Part shown: one piece after another, positions 55,543 through 64,000 of the stretch
Layout of the letters: every line of letters starts with the position of its first letter
Numbering within the stretch: the first letter of the stretch is position 1
Assembly (NCBI RefSeq): GCF_030161895.1
Contig: NZ_BSVB01000001.1
Location: forward strand, 2,046,001 to 2,110,000
DNA: 64,000 bases
From: Pseudolysinimonas kribbensis
Lineage (GTDB): Bacteria > Actinomycetota > Actinomycetes > Actinomycetales > Microbacteriaceae
Direction: 5' to 3'
The notes under the pieces: generated by a model
What the model saw: only the letters and a program-made list of their open reading frames with translations
The model's database searches: none
What the model was told of the DNA's origin: nothing
Position numbers and translations under genes: made by a program

Positions 55543-56106
55543 TCAGGCGCTCAGCCAGCTGCGCCAGTCGTCCGGAAGGTTCGCGATCGTCTCGCCCGGC
55601 TGGTCGGAGCCGGCGGCGTAGAGCTGCACGAGCGGCCAGCGCTGCCCGTGCTCGTCGTGATAGTCCAGGCGCGACAGCAGATCCGCGCCGGCCGCGAGCT
55701 GGCGCTCGAGCCGATGCAGCAGGCGGCCCAGGTACTCCTCATCGGCCGGGAACACGGTCCCGTCGGCGGATTCGGTCGCGATCGTGTCGCCGCGCGAGCC
55801 GGAGAAGTGGGCGGTGCCGCTCGCGTCGAACATGCGGTCCCGGGTGTCGAGGAGGCGGGCGACGCTGCCGGCCCACCCGGCCACGTCCTTGGCCGAGGAG
55901 CCGCTCCACGGGGGCAGATGCAGCTTCTCGTGCTGCAGGCGGTGAAGTGTGCGATCCGTCGGGTTGCGCAGCTTGACCCTGTGCGCCACCTCCGTCGCCA
56001 GATGCTGCAGGCGGGAGGTGTCGACGGCTACCTGGCCGAGGTGCTTGAGAACCACCTCGTTGGCATGTCCGCTTCCGGTCAGCGGCCCGATCGTGTCGAT
56101 GGTCAT
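55543..56106 (-). CDS. Hypothetical protein (187 aa)
   Basis: 187 residues from ATG 56106 (MTIDTIGPLTGSGHANEVV). No signal peptide or membrane helix. An internal His-rich helical stretch (LQHLATEVAHRVKLRN, LHRLQHEKLHLPPW), then SGSRGDTIATESADGTVFPADEEYLGRLLHRLERQL and a C-terminal DDWRSWL. The spacing of Trp and Leu in the second half suggests a compact helical protein. I recognise no family. The upstream hairpin at 56193-56214 separates it from the small membrane protein. Confidence 0.6.
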   Translation of the reverse strand: MTIDTIGPLTGSGHANEVVLKHLGQVAVDTSRLQHLATEVAHRVKLRNPTDRTLHRLQHEKLHLPPWSGSSAKDVAGWAGSVARLLDTRDRMFDASGTAHFSGSRGDTIATESADGTVFPADEEYLGRLLHRLERQLAAGADLLSRLDYHDEHGQRWPLVQLYAAGSDQPGETIANLPDDWRSWLSA

Positions 56107-56192
56107 GCGTCTCAGCCTGGCACCGCCTGTGGGCCGGCGACAGTCCGTTGCCCCCGTTCGGGGGCCGCGTACCATACGCTCGCGCAGTCGTA

Positions 56193-56214
56193 GCCGGTGG
56201 ACGAATCCACCGGC
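56193..56214. terminator. Hairpin after the small membrane protein
   Basis: GCCGGTGG (56193-56200) pairs with CCACCGGC (56207-56214) across a 6-nt loop, 22 bp downstream of the stop of the minus-strand gene at 56236. Probable terminator; no T-tract. Confidence 0.55.
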
Positions 56215-56235
56215 CACGACCGTTCCCAGAGCCGG

Positions 56236-56403
56236 TTACACCCGGCTTCCGCGTCCGCTGATGAAACGGACCAGCCACACGATGATGGCGATGACCGCCA
56301 GCACGATGCCGATCCACAGCAGGAACTGCAGCGAGGACACGAAGCCACCCGTGAACAGCAGGATGACCGCGATGATCGCGATGATGAGCGCGAGGATGTT
56401 CAT
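56236..56403 (-). CDS. Small two-helix membrane protein, DUF6131-like (55 aa)
   Basis: 55 residues from ATG 56403, with GGGAGAGTGAAGAAG upstream. Two hydrophobic helices (about 2-20 and 26-47) and a basic end (RFISGRGSRV). Length and pattern (FTGGF turn, LWIGIVLAVIAIIVWL) resemble the DUF6131 group of tiny actinobacterial membrane proteins; this is weak recall. Function unknown. Confidence 0.65.
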   Translation of the reverse strand: MNILALIIAIIAVILLFTGGFVSSLQFLLWIGIVLAVIAIIVWLVRFISGRGSRV

Positions 56404-56575
56404 CTTCTTCACTCTCCCTCTCACGTCCGGGGGCCAGACCGTATCGGGCCGCCTCGCGTGGTCGGATTCCATCGTCCCGAAGCGCCCGCCGCGGTCGATG
56501 CTCTCCCAGTCAACGACCAGGGCGCTCCCGCACGCCGCCGCCGGCCGCGCGTAGGCTCGCAGCGCGGAGGTGCTC

Positions 56576-57118
56576 ATGGCCGAGGACGACCAGAAACGCG
56601 TCGACCCCCGATACGACCCGGCGTTCCAGCGCGGGTATGCGGGCGAGGTCCGGATGGGACAGCGCGGCGAGAGCGCCCTGCGCCGCGCCGCCGTCGTGTC
56701 GGCGGGGCCTGCCCGGGTGGTCGCGACCCCGTCGACCGCGGCCGCCGAGCCCGCATCGCCCGTGGCCGGGTCCCCCGCCGCGGAGGTCATCCCGACCGGG
56801 CCGTCGGACTCCCGAGCGGACGCCTCGAATGAGTCGATCCTCATCTCCGAGCCGGTCTCGGCCCGGGACGTCACCCGCAATCCGTTCTATCTCGCGGCGG
56901 CCGCGCTCGCGGTGGTGCTCATCGTGGGCGGGGCGGTGTGGCTGAACCAGGGGTTCGCCGCGATCGCCGACGACCGCACCTCGACCACGGTCGGCTATTA
57001 CGCGGCGATGGCGATGAGTTTCGGCGCACCGCTCACCATCGGCATCGGCGTCGCGATCATCGCCGGGCTGCTGTTCGTGCTCGCTCGCGGCTGGCGAGCG
57101 CGCGACGAGGAGGGCTGA
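56576..57118 (+). CDS. Membrane protein of unknown function with long cytoplasmic N-terminus (180 aa)
   Basis: 180 residues from ATG 56576, chosen for GGAGG 5 nt upstream; TAGGCT (56552-56557) is the probable -10 box. Residues 1-100 are hydrophilic (RVDPRYDPAFQRGY, Pro/Ala/Ser-rich). Two helices follow (about 105-125 and 145-170) separated by an AIADDRTSTTVGYY loop. The YDPAFQRGYxG start occurs in other small actinobacterial membrane proteins. Convergent with, and probably related in context to, the membrane gene at 57125. Confidence 0.7.
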   Translation: MAEDDQKRVDPRYDPAFQRGYAGEVRMGQRGESALRRAAVVSAGPARVVATPSTAAAEPASPVAGSPAAEVIPTGPSDSRADASNESILISEPVSARDVTRNPFYLAAAALAVVLIVGGAVWLNQGFAAIADDRTSTTVGYYAAMAMSFGAPLTIGIGVAIIAGLLFVLARGWRARDEEG

Positions 57119-57124
57119 GCCGGT

Positions 57125-57747
57125 TCAGCCGTTCGGGTCGTCGTCGTCCTGCATCAGGCGGCGCGGGGCCGGCGGCACCGGCGGGACGCCGGGATCCCCC
57201 GGCTGATGAGGAGCCGACGGGGCCGCGACCTGCCCGGAGGCCGCCCCGGGACGGGTCACGCGGAACGCGGAGCGCAGCAGTGTGAAGCAGCCGAGTGCGC
57301 CGAACGCAGCCGCGAGCAGCAGCGAGATCAGCGCCGGGCCGGTGGTCATGGCCTGCACGACGATGCCCCAGAACCGCCCGTCGACGAGCGACTCCGGGAT
57401 GCTCGTGCCCGCCGCCTTCGAGAACGGTGCAACCAGCGCGACCGCGTAGCCGGAGACGAACGCGAGCACGAGGGTGGCGATGGTCACGACGGCGACCGCG
57501 ATCGCCCCGCTGCGTCCGAAGACGCCGTTGGAGCCGATCCGGTACAGGCGCAGCGCACCCCAGGCGACGCCGAAGGCGACGATCGATGCGACGAAGCCGA
57601 TGTTCCAGAGCAGATCCCACGCGACGATGCCGAGCGGCACCACGATGAGTGCGAACGCGACGCCGCGCTGGACGTTCTCGGGCGGCGCGTCGAGGCCGGT
57701 GAGCGGGCCCGGCTGCGCCGGTTGGGCGGGGGCACGGGCTCGGTCAT
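57125..57747 (-). CDS. Four-helix membrane protein of unknown function (frame break at 57724-57726)
   Basis: Reconstructed as 207 residues from ATG 57747: a Pro-rich start (MTEPVPPPQPAQPGPL), then helices at about 28-55, 72-95 and 115-135 and a Pro-rich acidic C-terminus (MQDDDDPNG). One base missing in GGG 57724-57726 (plus strand) separates start and body. TAGGGT (57755-57760) lies 7 nt before the ATG, supporting this start. The DUF6264-type membrane family is a possibility I cannot confirm. Confidence 0.65.
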
Positions 57748-57754
57748 GGCATCC

Positions 57755-57760
57755 ACCCTA
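57755..57760 (-). promoter_or_regulatory. -10 box TAGGGT of the four-helix membrane protein
   Basis: On the minus strand TAGGGT is followed by 7 nt and ATG 57747. This supports the reconstructed start of that gene. Confidence 0.5.
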
Positions 57761-57781
57761 ACCAGCACTGTGCCGTCGGAC

Positions 57782-58588
57782 TCAGCGTTGGCAGACCGGG
57801 CACCACGTGACGACGCGCTCCTCGCCCTCGCGGCGCCCGAGCTCGCCGCCGAGCAGCGTGCTGCCGCAGCGCCGGCACGGCTCACCCGTGCGTCCGTAGA
57901 CCCAGGTGCGGCGGCCGGGGCGCAGGTCGCCCGTCGTCGATCGGGCGCCGCGATCGCGGTTGGCCCACAGCATCCGGCGCGCGAGGTCGACGAGCGCCGG
58001 GATGTCGCCGACCTCGCCGATCCGACGCGTCGGCAGCAGCCCGCGCACGAAGCACAGCTCGTTGGCGTAGACGTTGCCGATCCCGGCGAGGTTGCGCTGA
58101 TCCAGGAGCGCGCCGAACACGGTCTGCAGAGGATCGGCCGACAGGCGGCGCACGGCCTCGGCCGCGTCCCAGGCGTGCGGTGCGGGATGCCGTGCCGCGT
58201 CCGGCGCCAGCAGATCGGGACCGAGGTGCCCGACCACCGACTCCTCATCGACGGACGGCAGGAGCTCGGTGGTGCCGAGCTCGAACCCGATGGAGACGAC
58301 CTCGGCCGTGGTGAGCACGGCGCGCGCCTGGAACGCGGGGCGCGGCCAGCGCTGTGCCGGAGCCACCGTGCGCCACGACCCCTCCATCTTGAGATGGGTG
58401 TGCAGGCTCAGCTCATCGAACCGGTGGAAGAGGTGCTTGCCGACACTCGCCACCTCGCGCACGGTCTGACCCGACAGGTCGACGGTCGCGAATTCCGGCA
58501 CCCGGATGTCGAAACCGGTGAGCACCCGGCCCGAGAGCGCCGCGTGCTGTCGCCGTGCCGTCATCCGGATCGTGTCGCCCTCGGGCAT
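57782..58588 (-). CDS. nei2: Endonuclease VIII-like DNA glycosylase (Fpg/Nei family)
   Basis: 268 residues, intact. Begins MPEGDTI, giving the catalytic N-terminal Pro2 and Glu3; Lys in HLKMEGSW; helix-two-turn-helix LDQRNLAGIGNVYANE; and a C-terminal zinc finger (CRRCG ... WCPVCQ). Removes oxidised pyrimidines and cleaves the strand (AP lyase). It starts 8 bp after the lhr stop on the same strand and is therefore very likely co-transcribed with the helicase. Confidence 0.94.
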   Translation of the reverse strand: MPEGDTIRMTARRQHAALSGRVLTGFDIRVPEFATVDLSGQTVREVASVGKHLFHRFDELSLHTHLKMEGSWRTVAPAQRWPRPAFQARAVLTTAEVVSIGFELGTTELLPSVDEESVVGHLGPDLLAPDAARHPAPHAWDAAEAVRRLSADPLQTVFGALLDQRNLAGIGNVYANELCFVRGLLPTRRIGEVGDIPALVDLARRMLWANRDRGARSTTGDLRPGRRTWVYGRTGEPCRRCGSTLLGGELGRREGEERVVTWCPVCQR

Positions 58589-58596
58589 GCCGCGCC

Positions 58597-61500
58597 TCAG
58601 CCGCGCAGCCGCAGGCCCTGCGGCGTGGTCGCGAAGCCGGCGGCGACGAGCGCGTCGCCGAGCGGGGTGCCGACGGCGAACGCCCCGTCGACCTTCTCGA
58701 CGCGCAGCCGGCCTCCCGTGGCCCGCACGGTGGCGGCGAGCGAGGCGGCGGCGGCGGCGCGCGCGGCCACGGTGCGGTCGGCGTCGTCGTGGGGCAGCAG
58801 GTCGAGCACGGTCTTGCCGCCGCGCTCGACGTAGAGGGCGAGGCCGCCGTCGACGAGCACCACGAGGGCGCCGGCCTTGCGTCCCGGGCGGTGGCCCGAC
58901 CCCGCGTCGGCCGGCGGAGCGGGCCAGCCGATCGCCGCACCGTACGGGTTGGCGGGATCGGTTGCGGCGAGCGTCAGGGCGACGAGATCATCGTGCTCCT
59001 CGGGCTCCGGCGCGAACGCGCGCACCCGGTCGACCGTCGCCGGCGTCGCGAACTGCGCGGCCCCGAGCCCCTCGACGAAGTAGCCGCGTCGCGTGCGGCC
59101 GGTCTCCTCGAGCCCGGCGAGCACCTTGTAGGCGAGGGCGAAGCCGCCGGCCACACCCTCGCTCTGCACCGCGCCGCGGGTGACGATGCCGTGCCGGTCG
59201 AGCAGCTGCTCGGCCAGAGCCGCGGCACGCACCGTGGTCGCCGTCTCGGGCTGGGGCAGCAGGCTCCACCTCCCGGCGACGGTCGGGGGCGCGCTGGAGC
59301 GGGAGGCGGAGGTCATGTCCGGCCTCCGTAGCGACGCCGGCGCCGATGGCCGTCCCGGCCGTCGCGTCGGCTTGCGCGGGCGGTACGTCGTGGCGCCGAG
59401 GCGCGCGCGGAGCGGGGCGAGCGTGTCGTTCGTGACGAGGCCGGCCCACACGAGATCCCACAGCGCACGGGCGAGGTCGGTGTCGTCGGCCGGCCCGGTC
59501 GCGGCGAGCGTCTGCTGCAGCTGCCGGAAGAAGAAGGCGCCGCCACCCGTGAGCGCGAGCAGGATGCGATCGTGCAGCTCGGTCGCGTCGGCGAGCGCGG
59601 GCTCGTCGAGCGCCGGCGCGGGCAGCGTGAGCGGTGCGGATTCGGCGAGGTGCAGCGCGAGCCAGCCGTCGCCGCCGGGCAGCTCCCCGCGACCCGACCA
59701 CAGGACCTCGCCCGTCGTCGTGAGCTCGTCGAGCATCATCGGCAGGAAGTCGCGCACCCGGCTCGGCAGGATCAGGGCCTCCCATGCGGACGCCGGCAGC
59801 GCGACGCCGCCGAGCTGCTCGATCGCGGCGACGACGCCGTCGACCCCGCGCAGAGCAGGTCGGGGAGCCGTGACCCGAGGCCCGAGACGGGCCTCGGCGC
59901 TGGCGTCGCGGGAGAGGCCAGAAATGGCCTCTCCTTTCAGCTCCAGCGCGCCGACGTGGTGCCAATCCGGGAGGAAGCGTCCGAGTGCGCGCTGCGGCAC
60001 CGGCTCGACCTCGGAGCGCAACGCCGCGAGCGACCGGGCGCGCAGGCGCCGCAGGACCTCGGCATCCACCCATTCGCTGCCGGTCGCTCCCGGCCGGAAC
60101 TCGCCCTCGACCGCGCGCCGGTCGGCCGCGAGCCGGCGCAGGGCGTCGAGGACGACGGCGACTCCGAGCCCGAGCCGTGCGGCCGCGTCGGCGGCGGTGA
60201 ACGGGCCGTGGGTGCGCACGTAGCGGCTGACGAGATCGCCCACCGGGTCGGCGACCGGGTCGAGGAACGCGCTCGGCACGCCGATGGGCAGCGGGACCCC
60301 GAGGGCGTCGCGCAGGCGGGAGGCGTCTTCGATGACGGCCCACCGCTCCTCGCCCGCGACGGTCGCCCGCAGCACCCGGTTCGCCCGCGCCAGCTCCCCC
60401 AGCGCCCTTGAAAGATCCCAATTGGGGTCACCAATTGGTTCGGTGACCCCAATTGGGCTCAATGAAGAGCGGGCGTGGATCTCGGCGAGGGTGAGGGGGC
60501 CGAGGACGCGGAGGAGGTCGACGACGCCCTCCGCGTCGCGCGCGCGGCGGTCGGGGGCGAGGCGCTGCAGCTCGAGCTCCGTCTGCTCGATGACCTCCGG
60601 GTCGAGCAGTTCGCGCAGCTCGGCTCGGCCGAGCAGTTCGGCGAGCAGCGTCGGGTCGAGCGAGAGCGCCGCGGCCCGGCGCTCGGCGAGCGGGGAGTCC
60701 CCTTCATAGAGGAACGCCGCGACGTAACCGAAGAGCAGGGAGCGCGCGAACGGCGACGGCACGTCGGTCTCGACCTCGACCATCCGGACCCGGTTCGCCT
60801 GCAGGTCGGTCGCGAGCGTGTGCAGCGACGGCAGGTCGTAGACGTCCTGCAGCACCTCGCGCACGGTCTCCAGGATGATCGGGAAGCTCGGATACTTGCG
60901 CGCCACCTCGAGCAGCTGGGCGCTGCGCTGCCGCTGCTGCCAGAGCGGGGATCGCCGGGTCGGGTTCATGCGCGGCAGCAGCAGCGCACGCGCGGCCGAC
61001 TCCCGGAACCGGGAGGCGAACAGCGCCGAACCGCCGACCTCGAGCGTCACGAGCTCGTCGAGCTCCTGCGGCTCGAAGCGGAACAGGTCGGCCCCGGGGC
61101 CTCGGCATCGGTCTCGGGCAGCCGCACGACGATCCCGTCGTCGCCCGCCATCGCCGAGCCCTCGACCCCGAGCCGCTCCCGGATGCGCGCGGCGACCGCG
61201 AGCGCCCACGGCGAGTGCACGGGCATGCCGTAGGGGAGTGCAGCACGAGGCGCCAGTCGCCGAGCTCGTCGCGGAACCGCTCGACCACGAGGGTCGTGTC
61301 GGTCGGCACCGCGCCGGTCGCCTCCTTCTGCTCGTGCACGAAGCGCTGCAGGTTGCCGACGGCGTACTCGTCGAGTCCGGCGGCGCGCAGGCGCTCCGCA
61401 ACCGCCTCGCCCTTCCGGCCTCCGGCCAGGAGCTCGGCCGTGAACCCGCCGATCGCCTTGCCGAGCTCGGCAGGACGGCCGAGGCCGTCTCCTTCCAGAA

Positions 61501-63332
61501 CGGCACCCGACCCGGCTGGCCGAACGCGGGAGAGACGAGCACGCGGTCGGAGGTGATCTCCTCGATGCGCCAGCTCGTCGCGCCGAGGGCGAAGACGTCG
61601 CCCACCCGCGATTCGTACACCATCTCCTCGTCGAGCTCGCCAACGCGGCGCGCACCGTCCTCGGTGCCGACGATGAAGACGCCGAACATGCCGCGGTCGG
61701 GGATCGTCCCGCCGGATGTCACGGCCAGGCGCTGCGATCCGGGGCGACCGGCGATCGTGCCGGCCACGCGATCCCACACGATCCGCGGACGCAATTCGGC
61801 GAACTCGTCGCTGGGGTAGCGTCCGGCGAGCAGGTCGAGCGTCGCGTCGAACGCCGACCGGGGCAGGGTGGCGAACGGCGCCGAGCGGCGCACCGTGTCG
61901 AACCACTCCTCCACGTCGAGGCTGTCGAGCGCCGTCGCCGCGACGGTCTGCTGGGCCAGGATGTCGAGCGGGTTCTGCGGGATCGCGATCGCCTCGATCA
62001 GCCCGGCCGTCATCCGCTCGCTCACGACCGTCGTGTGCAGCAGGTCGGCGCGGTGCTTCGGGAACAGCACGCCCTTCGAGATCTCGCCGACCTGGTGGCC
62101 CGCGCGACCGACGCGCTGCAGGCCGGACGCCACCGACGGCGGTGACTCGACCTGGATGACGAGGTCGACCGCCCCCATGTCGATGCCCAGCTCGAGAGAG
62201 CTCGTGGCGACGACGCAGCGCAGCCGGCCGGACTTCAGGTCGTCCTCGATGAGCGCCCGCTGCTCCTTCGAGACGGAGCCGTGGTGCGCGCGCGCCAATA
62301 CGGGACCCCGGTGACCGCGGTCGCGAGCTTCGCGGCCCCCGTGATGCCGGAGCCGCCGACCGCCTGCGCCGGGAAGCGTTCCGGCGCCGAGCCGGTGACC
62401 TGCTCCTCGTACAGCTCGTTCAACGAGGCCGTGAGCCGCTCGGCGAGCCGGCGGGAGTTCGCGAAGACGATCGTCGAACGGTGCCGCAGGATCTCGTCGA
62501 GGATCGCCCGGTCGACGTGCGGCCAGATCGACCCGGCACTCTGCAGCGCCGTCTCGTCGTCCTCGAGCGTCTCGGCGGTCTGGCGCGCCCCGAGCTCCGT
62601 CATGTCCTCGACGGGCACGACCACGCGCAGGTCGAACGTCTTCTGGATCGGCGGCTTGACGATCTCGACGCTCGCGCGCCCGCCGAGGAACCGCGCGACC
62701 TCCTCGACCGGCCGCACGGTCGCCGAGAGGCCGATCCGCTGGGCGGGCGTCTCGAGCATCGCGTCGAGTCGCTCGAGCGACACCGCGAGGTGCGCCCCGC
62801 GCTTCGTCGCGGCGACCGCGTGGATCTCGTCGACGATGACGGTCTCCACGCCGGTGAGCGTCTCGCGCGCCGCCGAGGTCAGCATCAGGTAGAGCGACTC
62901 GGGCGTCGTGATCAGGATGTCCGGCGGCTCCCGCAGCAGCATCCGGCGGTCGGCGGCGGGTGTGTCGCCCGACCGCACCCCCACCGAGATCGGCGGCACG
63001 TCGAGCCCCAGCCGCCGCGCGGTCTGGGTGATGCCCACCAGCGGGGCGCGCAGGTTGCGCTCCACGTCGACGCCGAGCGCCTTGAGCGGCGAGATGTAGA
63101 GGACCCGGGTGCGCTGCTTCGGATTGGCGGGGCGCACCTCGGCGGCGAGCCGGTCGAGCGACCAGAGGAACGCCGACAGCGTCTTGCCGGAGCCGGTGGG
63201 CGCGACGACGAGCGCGTGCCGCCCGGAGGAGATCGCCTCCCACGCGCCGGCCTGGGCGGGGGTGGGGCCGGCGAACGCGCCCTCGAACCACGCCCGCGTG
63301 GCGGGGGAGAACGGCTCGAGGGCGGATGCCAT
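58597..63332 (-). CDS. lhr: Lhr family ATP-dependent helicase (four frame breaks)
   Basis: Reconstructed as 1579 residues from ATG 63332, the size of long actinobacterial Lhr. Core helicase: Walker A APTGSGKT, DEIH box VDEIHAV, SAT motif, HHGSVSKEQR, SSLELGIDMG and motif VI QRVGRAGH, then the Lhr winged-helix/beta-barrel core, and a long C-terminal region with several HTH-like modules. It translocates 3' to 5' on DNA and unwinds DNA:RNA hybrids in repair. Missing bases at 62302-62304, 61491-61492, 61233-61236 and 61092-61095 break the frame; each fix restores expected sequence. Confidence 0.93.
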
Positions 63333-63415
63333 CCCCTCATCCTCCACGCGACCGCCGTCAGATGCCCTGTGTACGCTGTCCACATTCGCGACCGACTCCG
63401 ACCGACGAGGACGTC

Positions 63416-64000
63416 ATGACCGACATCGCCGCCCCCGTTGCGGTGCCCGAGCGCTGGCGCTCGAACGCGGCGATCTTCCTCAGCGGGCAGACCGTCTCGC
63501 TGTTCGGCTCGATGATCGTGCAGTACGCGGTCATGTGGTATGTCACGCTCGAGACCAAGTCGGGCTGGGCGGTGGCGCTCTACGCGCTCGCCGCTTTCGC
63601 TCCGCAGGGTCTCGTCTCGATCTTCGGCGGCACGCTCGCCGACCGGGTGAACCGGCGCATCCTGGCGATGACCTCCGACGGCGTCATCGCGCTGACGACG
63701 CTGGCCCTCGCACTCGTCATGATGTCGGGGATCACCGACCTGTGGATCATCCTGCTCGCCGTGGGCGTGCGCTCGATCGGGGCCGGAGTCCAGCAGCCCG
63801 CCGTCCAGGCGCTCATCCCCCAGATCACACCGCCCGATCAGCTGATGCGCGTCAACGGCCTCTACGGCACGGTGCAGTCCGCGATGTCGCTCGTCGCCCC
63901 CGCGGCGGCCGGGCTCGTCTTCGGGCTGGTCGGCATCGTGCCGACCTTCTTCATCGACGTCGTCACCGCCGTCATCGGCATCGGCCTGATGGCGCTCGTG
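63416..64000 (+). CDS. MFS transporter, N-terminal part (3' truncated by window end)
   Basis: 195 codons are present and the frame is open at the right edge. Six hydrophobic helices begin with SNAAIFLSGQTVSLFGSMIVQ. The loop between helices 2 and 3 has the MFS motif A-like GGTLADRVNRR, and AGVQQPAVQALIPQI follows. This looks like the MFS_3/EntS group that exports siderophores or drugs. ATG 63416 is preceded by GACGAGG, and TACGCT near 63372 may be the -10 box. Divergent from lhr. Confidence 0.88.
   Translation, partial: MTDIAAPVAVPERWRSNAAIFLSGQTVSLFGSMIVQYAVMWYVTLETKSGWAVALYALAAFAPQGLVSIFGGTLADRVNRRILAMTSDGVIALTTLALALVMMSGITDLWIILLAVGVRSIGAGVQQPAVQALIPQITPPDQLMRVNGLYGTVQSAMSLVAPAAAGLVFGLVGIVPTFFIDVVTAVIGIGLMALV

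Noticed and set aside
8595..63332. Treating the frame-broken genes as true pseudogenes
   Set aside because: The breaks affect unrelated conserved genes at similar density, lie almost only in G or C runs, and flanking sequence shows no decay.

Overview
The window is a very GC-rich, gene-dense actinobacterial chromosome segment. Codon use, family content (DUF7882, DUF4190, an Lhr-Nei2 pair, an actinobacterial leucine-degradation locus) and many promoters of the form TAGCNT followed by a start codon 6-7 nt later suggest a Microbacteriaceae-like organism; that family assignment is inference. No rRNA, tRNA, CRISPR array, insertion sequence or phage gene was recognised by eye.

Layout: (1) 3-2585, end of an FtsX-type permease and two ABC ATPases. 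(2) 2582-7203, a GtrA/polyprenyl-phosphate glycosyltransferase pair divergent from a regulator-kinase-regulator operon, then a small Asp-tailed membrane protein. (3) 7309-14293, transporters and membrane proteins (FetB-like, DUF2127, CDF, MMPL) around a second two-component system. (4) 14290-20489, an IclR regulator divergent from hutH-hutU-hutI-hutG (histidine degradation), with a 20-bp perfect palindrome between them. (5) 20589-27997, the least familiar region: a CDP-alcohol phosphatidyltransferase divergent from a tightly overlapping seven-gene operon (zinc-less MDR dehydrogenase, degenerate pterin-synthase-fold protein, GT4 glycosyltransferase, methyltransferase, UPF0104 membrane protein, RibD-type reductase, LTA-synthase-like phosphotransferase). 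(6) 28704-38828, an Lrp regulator divergent from bkdABC-accD1-accA1-acyl-CoA dehydrogenase-MaoC-CitE, a complete leucine/branched-chain acid route. (7) 38830-50938, MATE, D,D-carboxypeptidase, several oxidoreductases, HAD phosphatase, rhodanese, alanine dehydrogenase with a divergent Lrp regulator, membrane proteins. (8) 50965-57747, an aminotransferase followed by an island of small unknown genes around an EAL phosphodiesterase. (9) 57782-63332, nei2 and a giant lhr helicase; 63416-end, a truncated MFS transporter.

A dominant technical feature is about 30 single-base frame breaks in otherwise well-conserved genes. Nearly all are explained by one missing base in a short G or C run, so they are most probably sequence errors. 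For those genes the coordinates span the reconstructed gene and the break site is stated. Three convergent gene pairs share a CTAG that provides both stop codons, and a 15-bp inverted motif forms two copies of what looks like a small palindromic repeat element, one of them inside a carboxylase gene.
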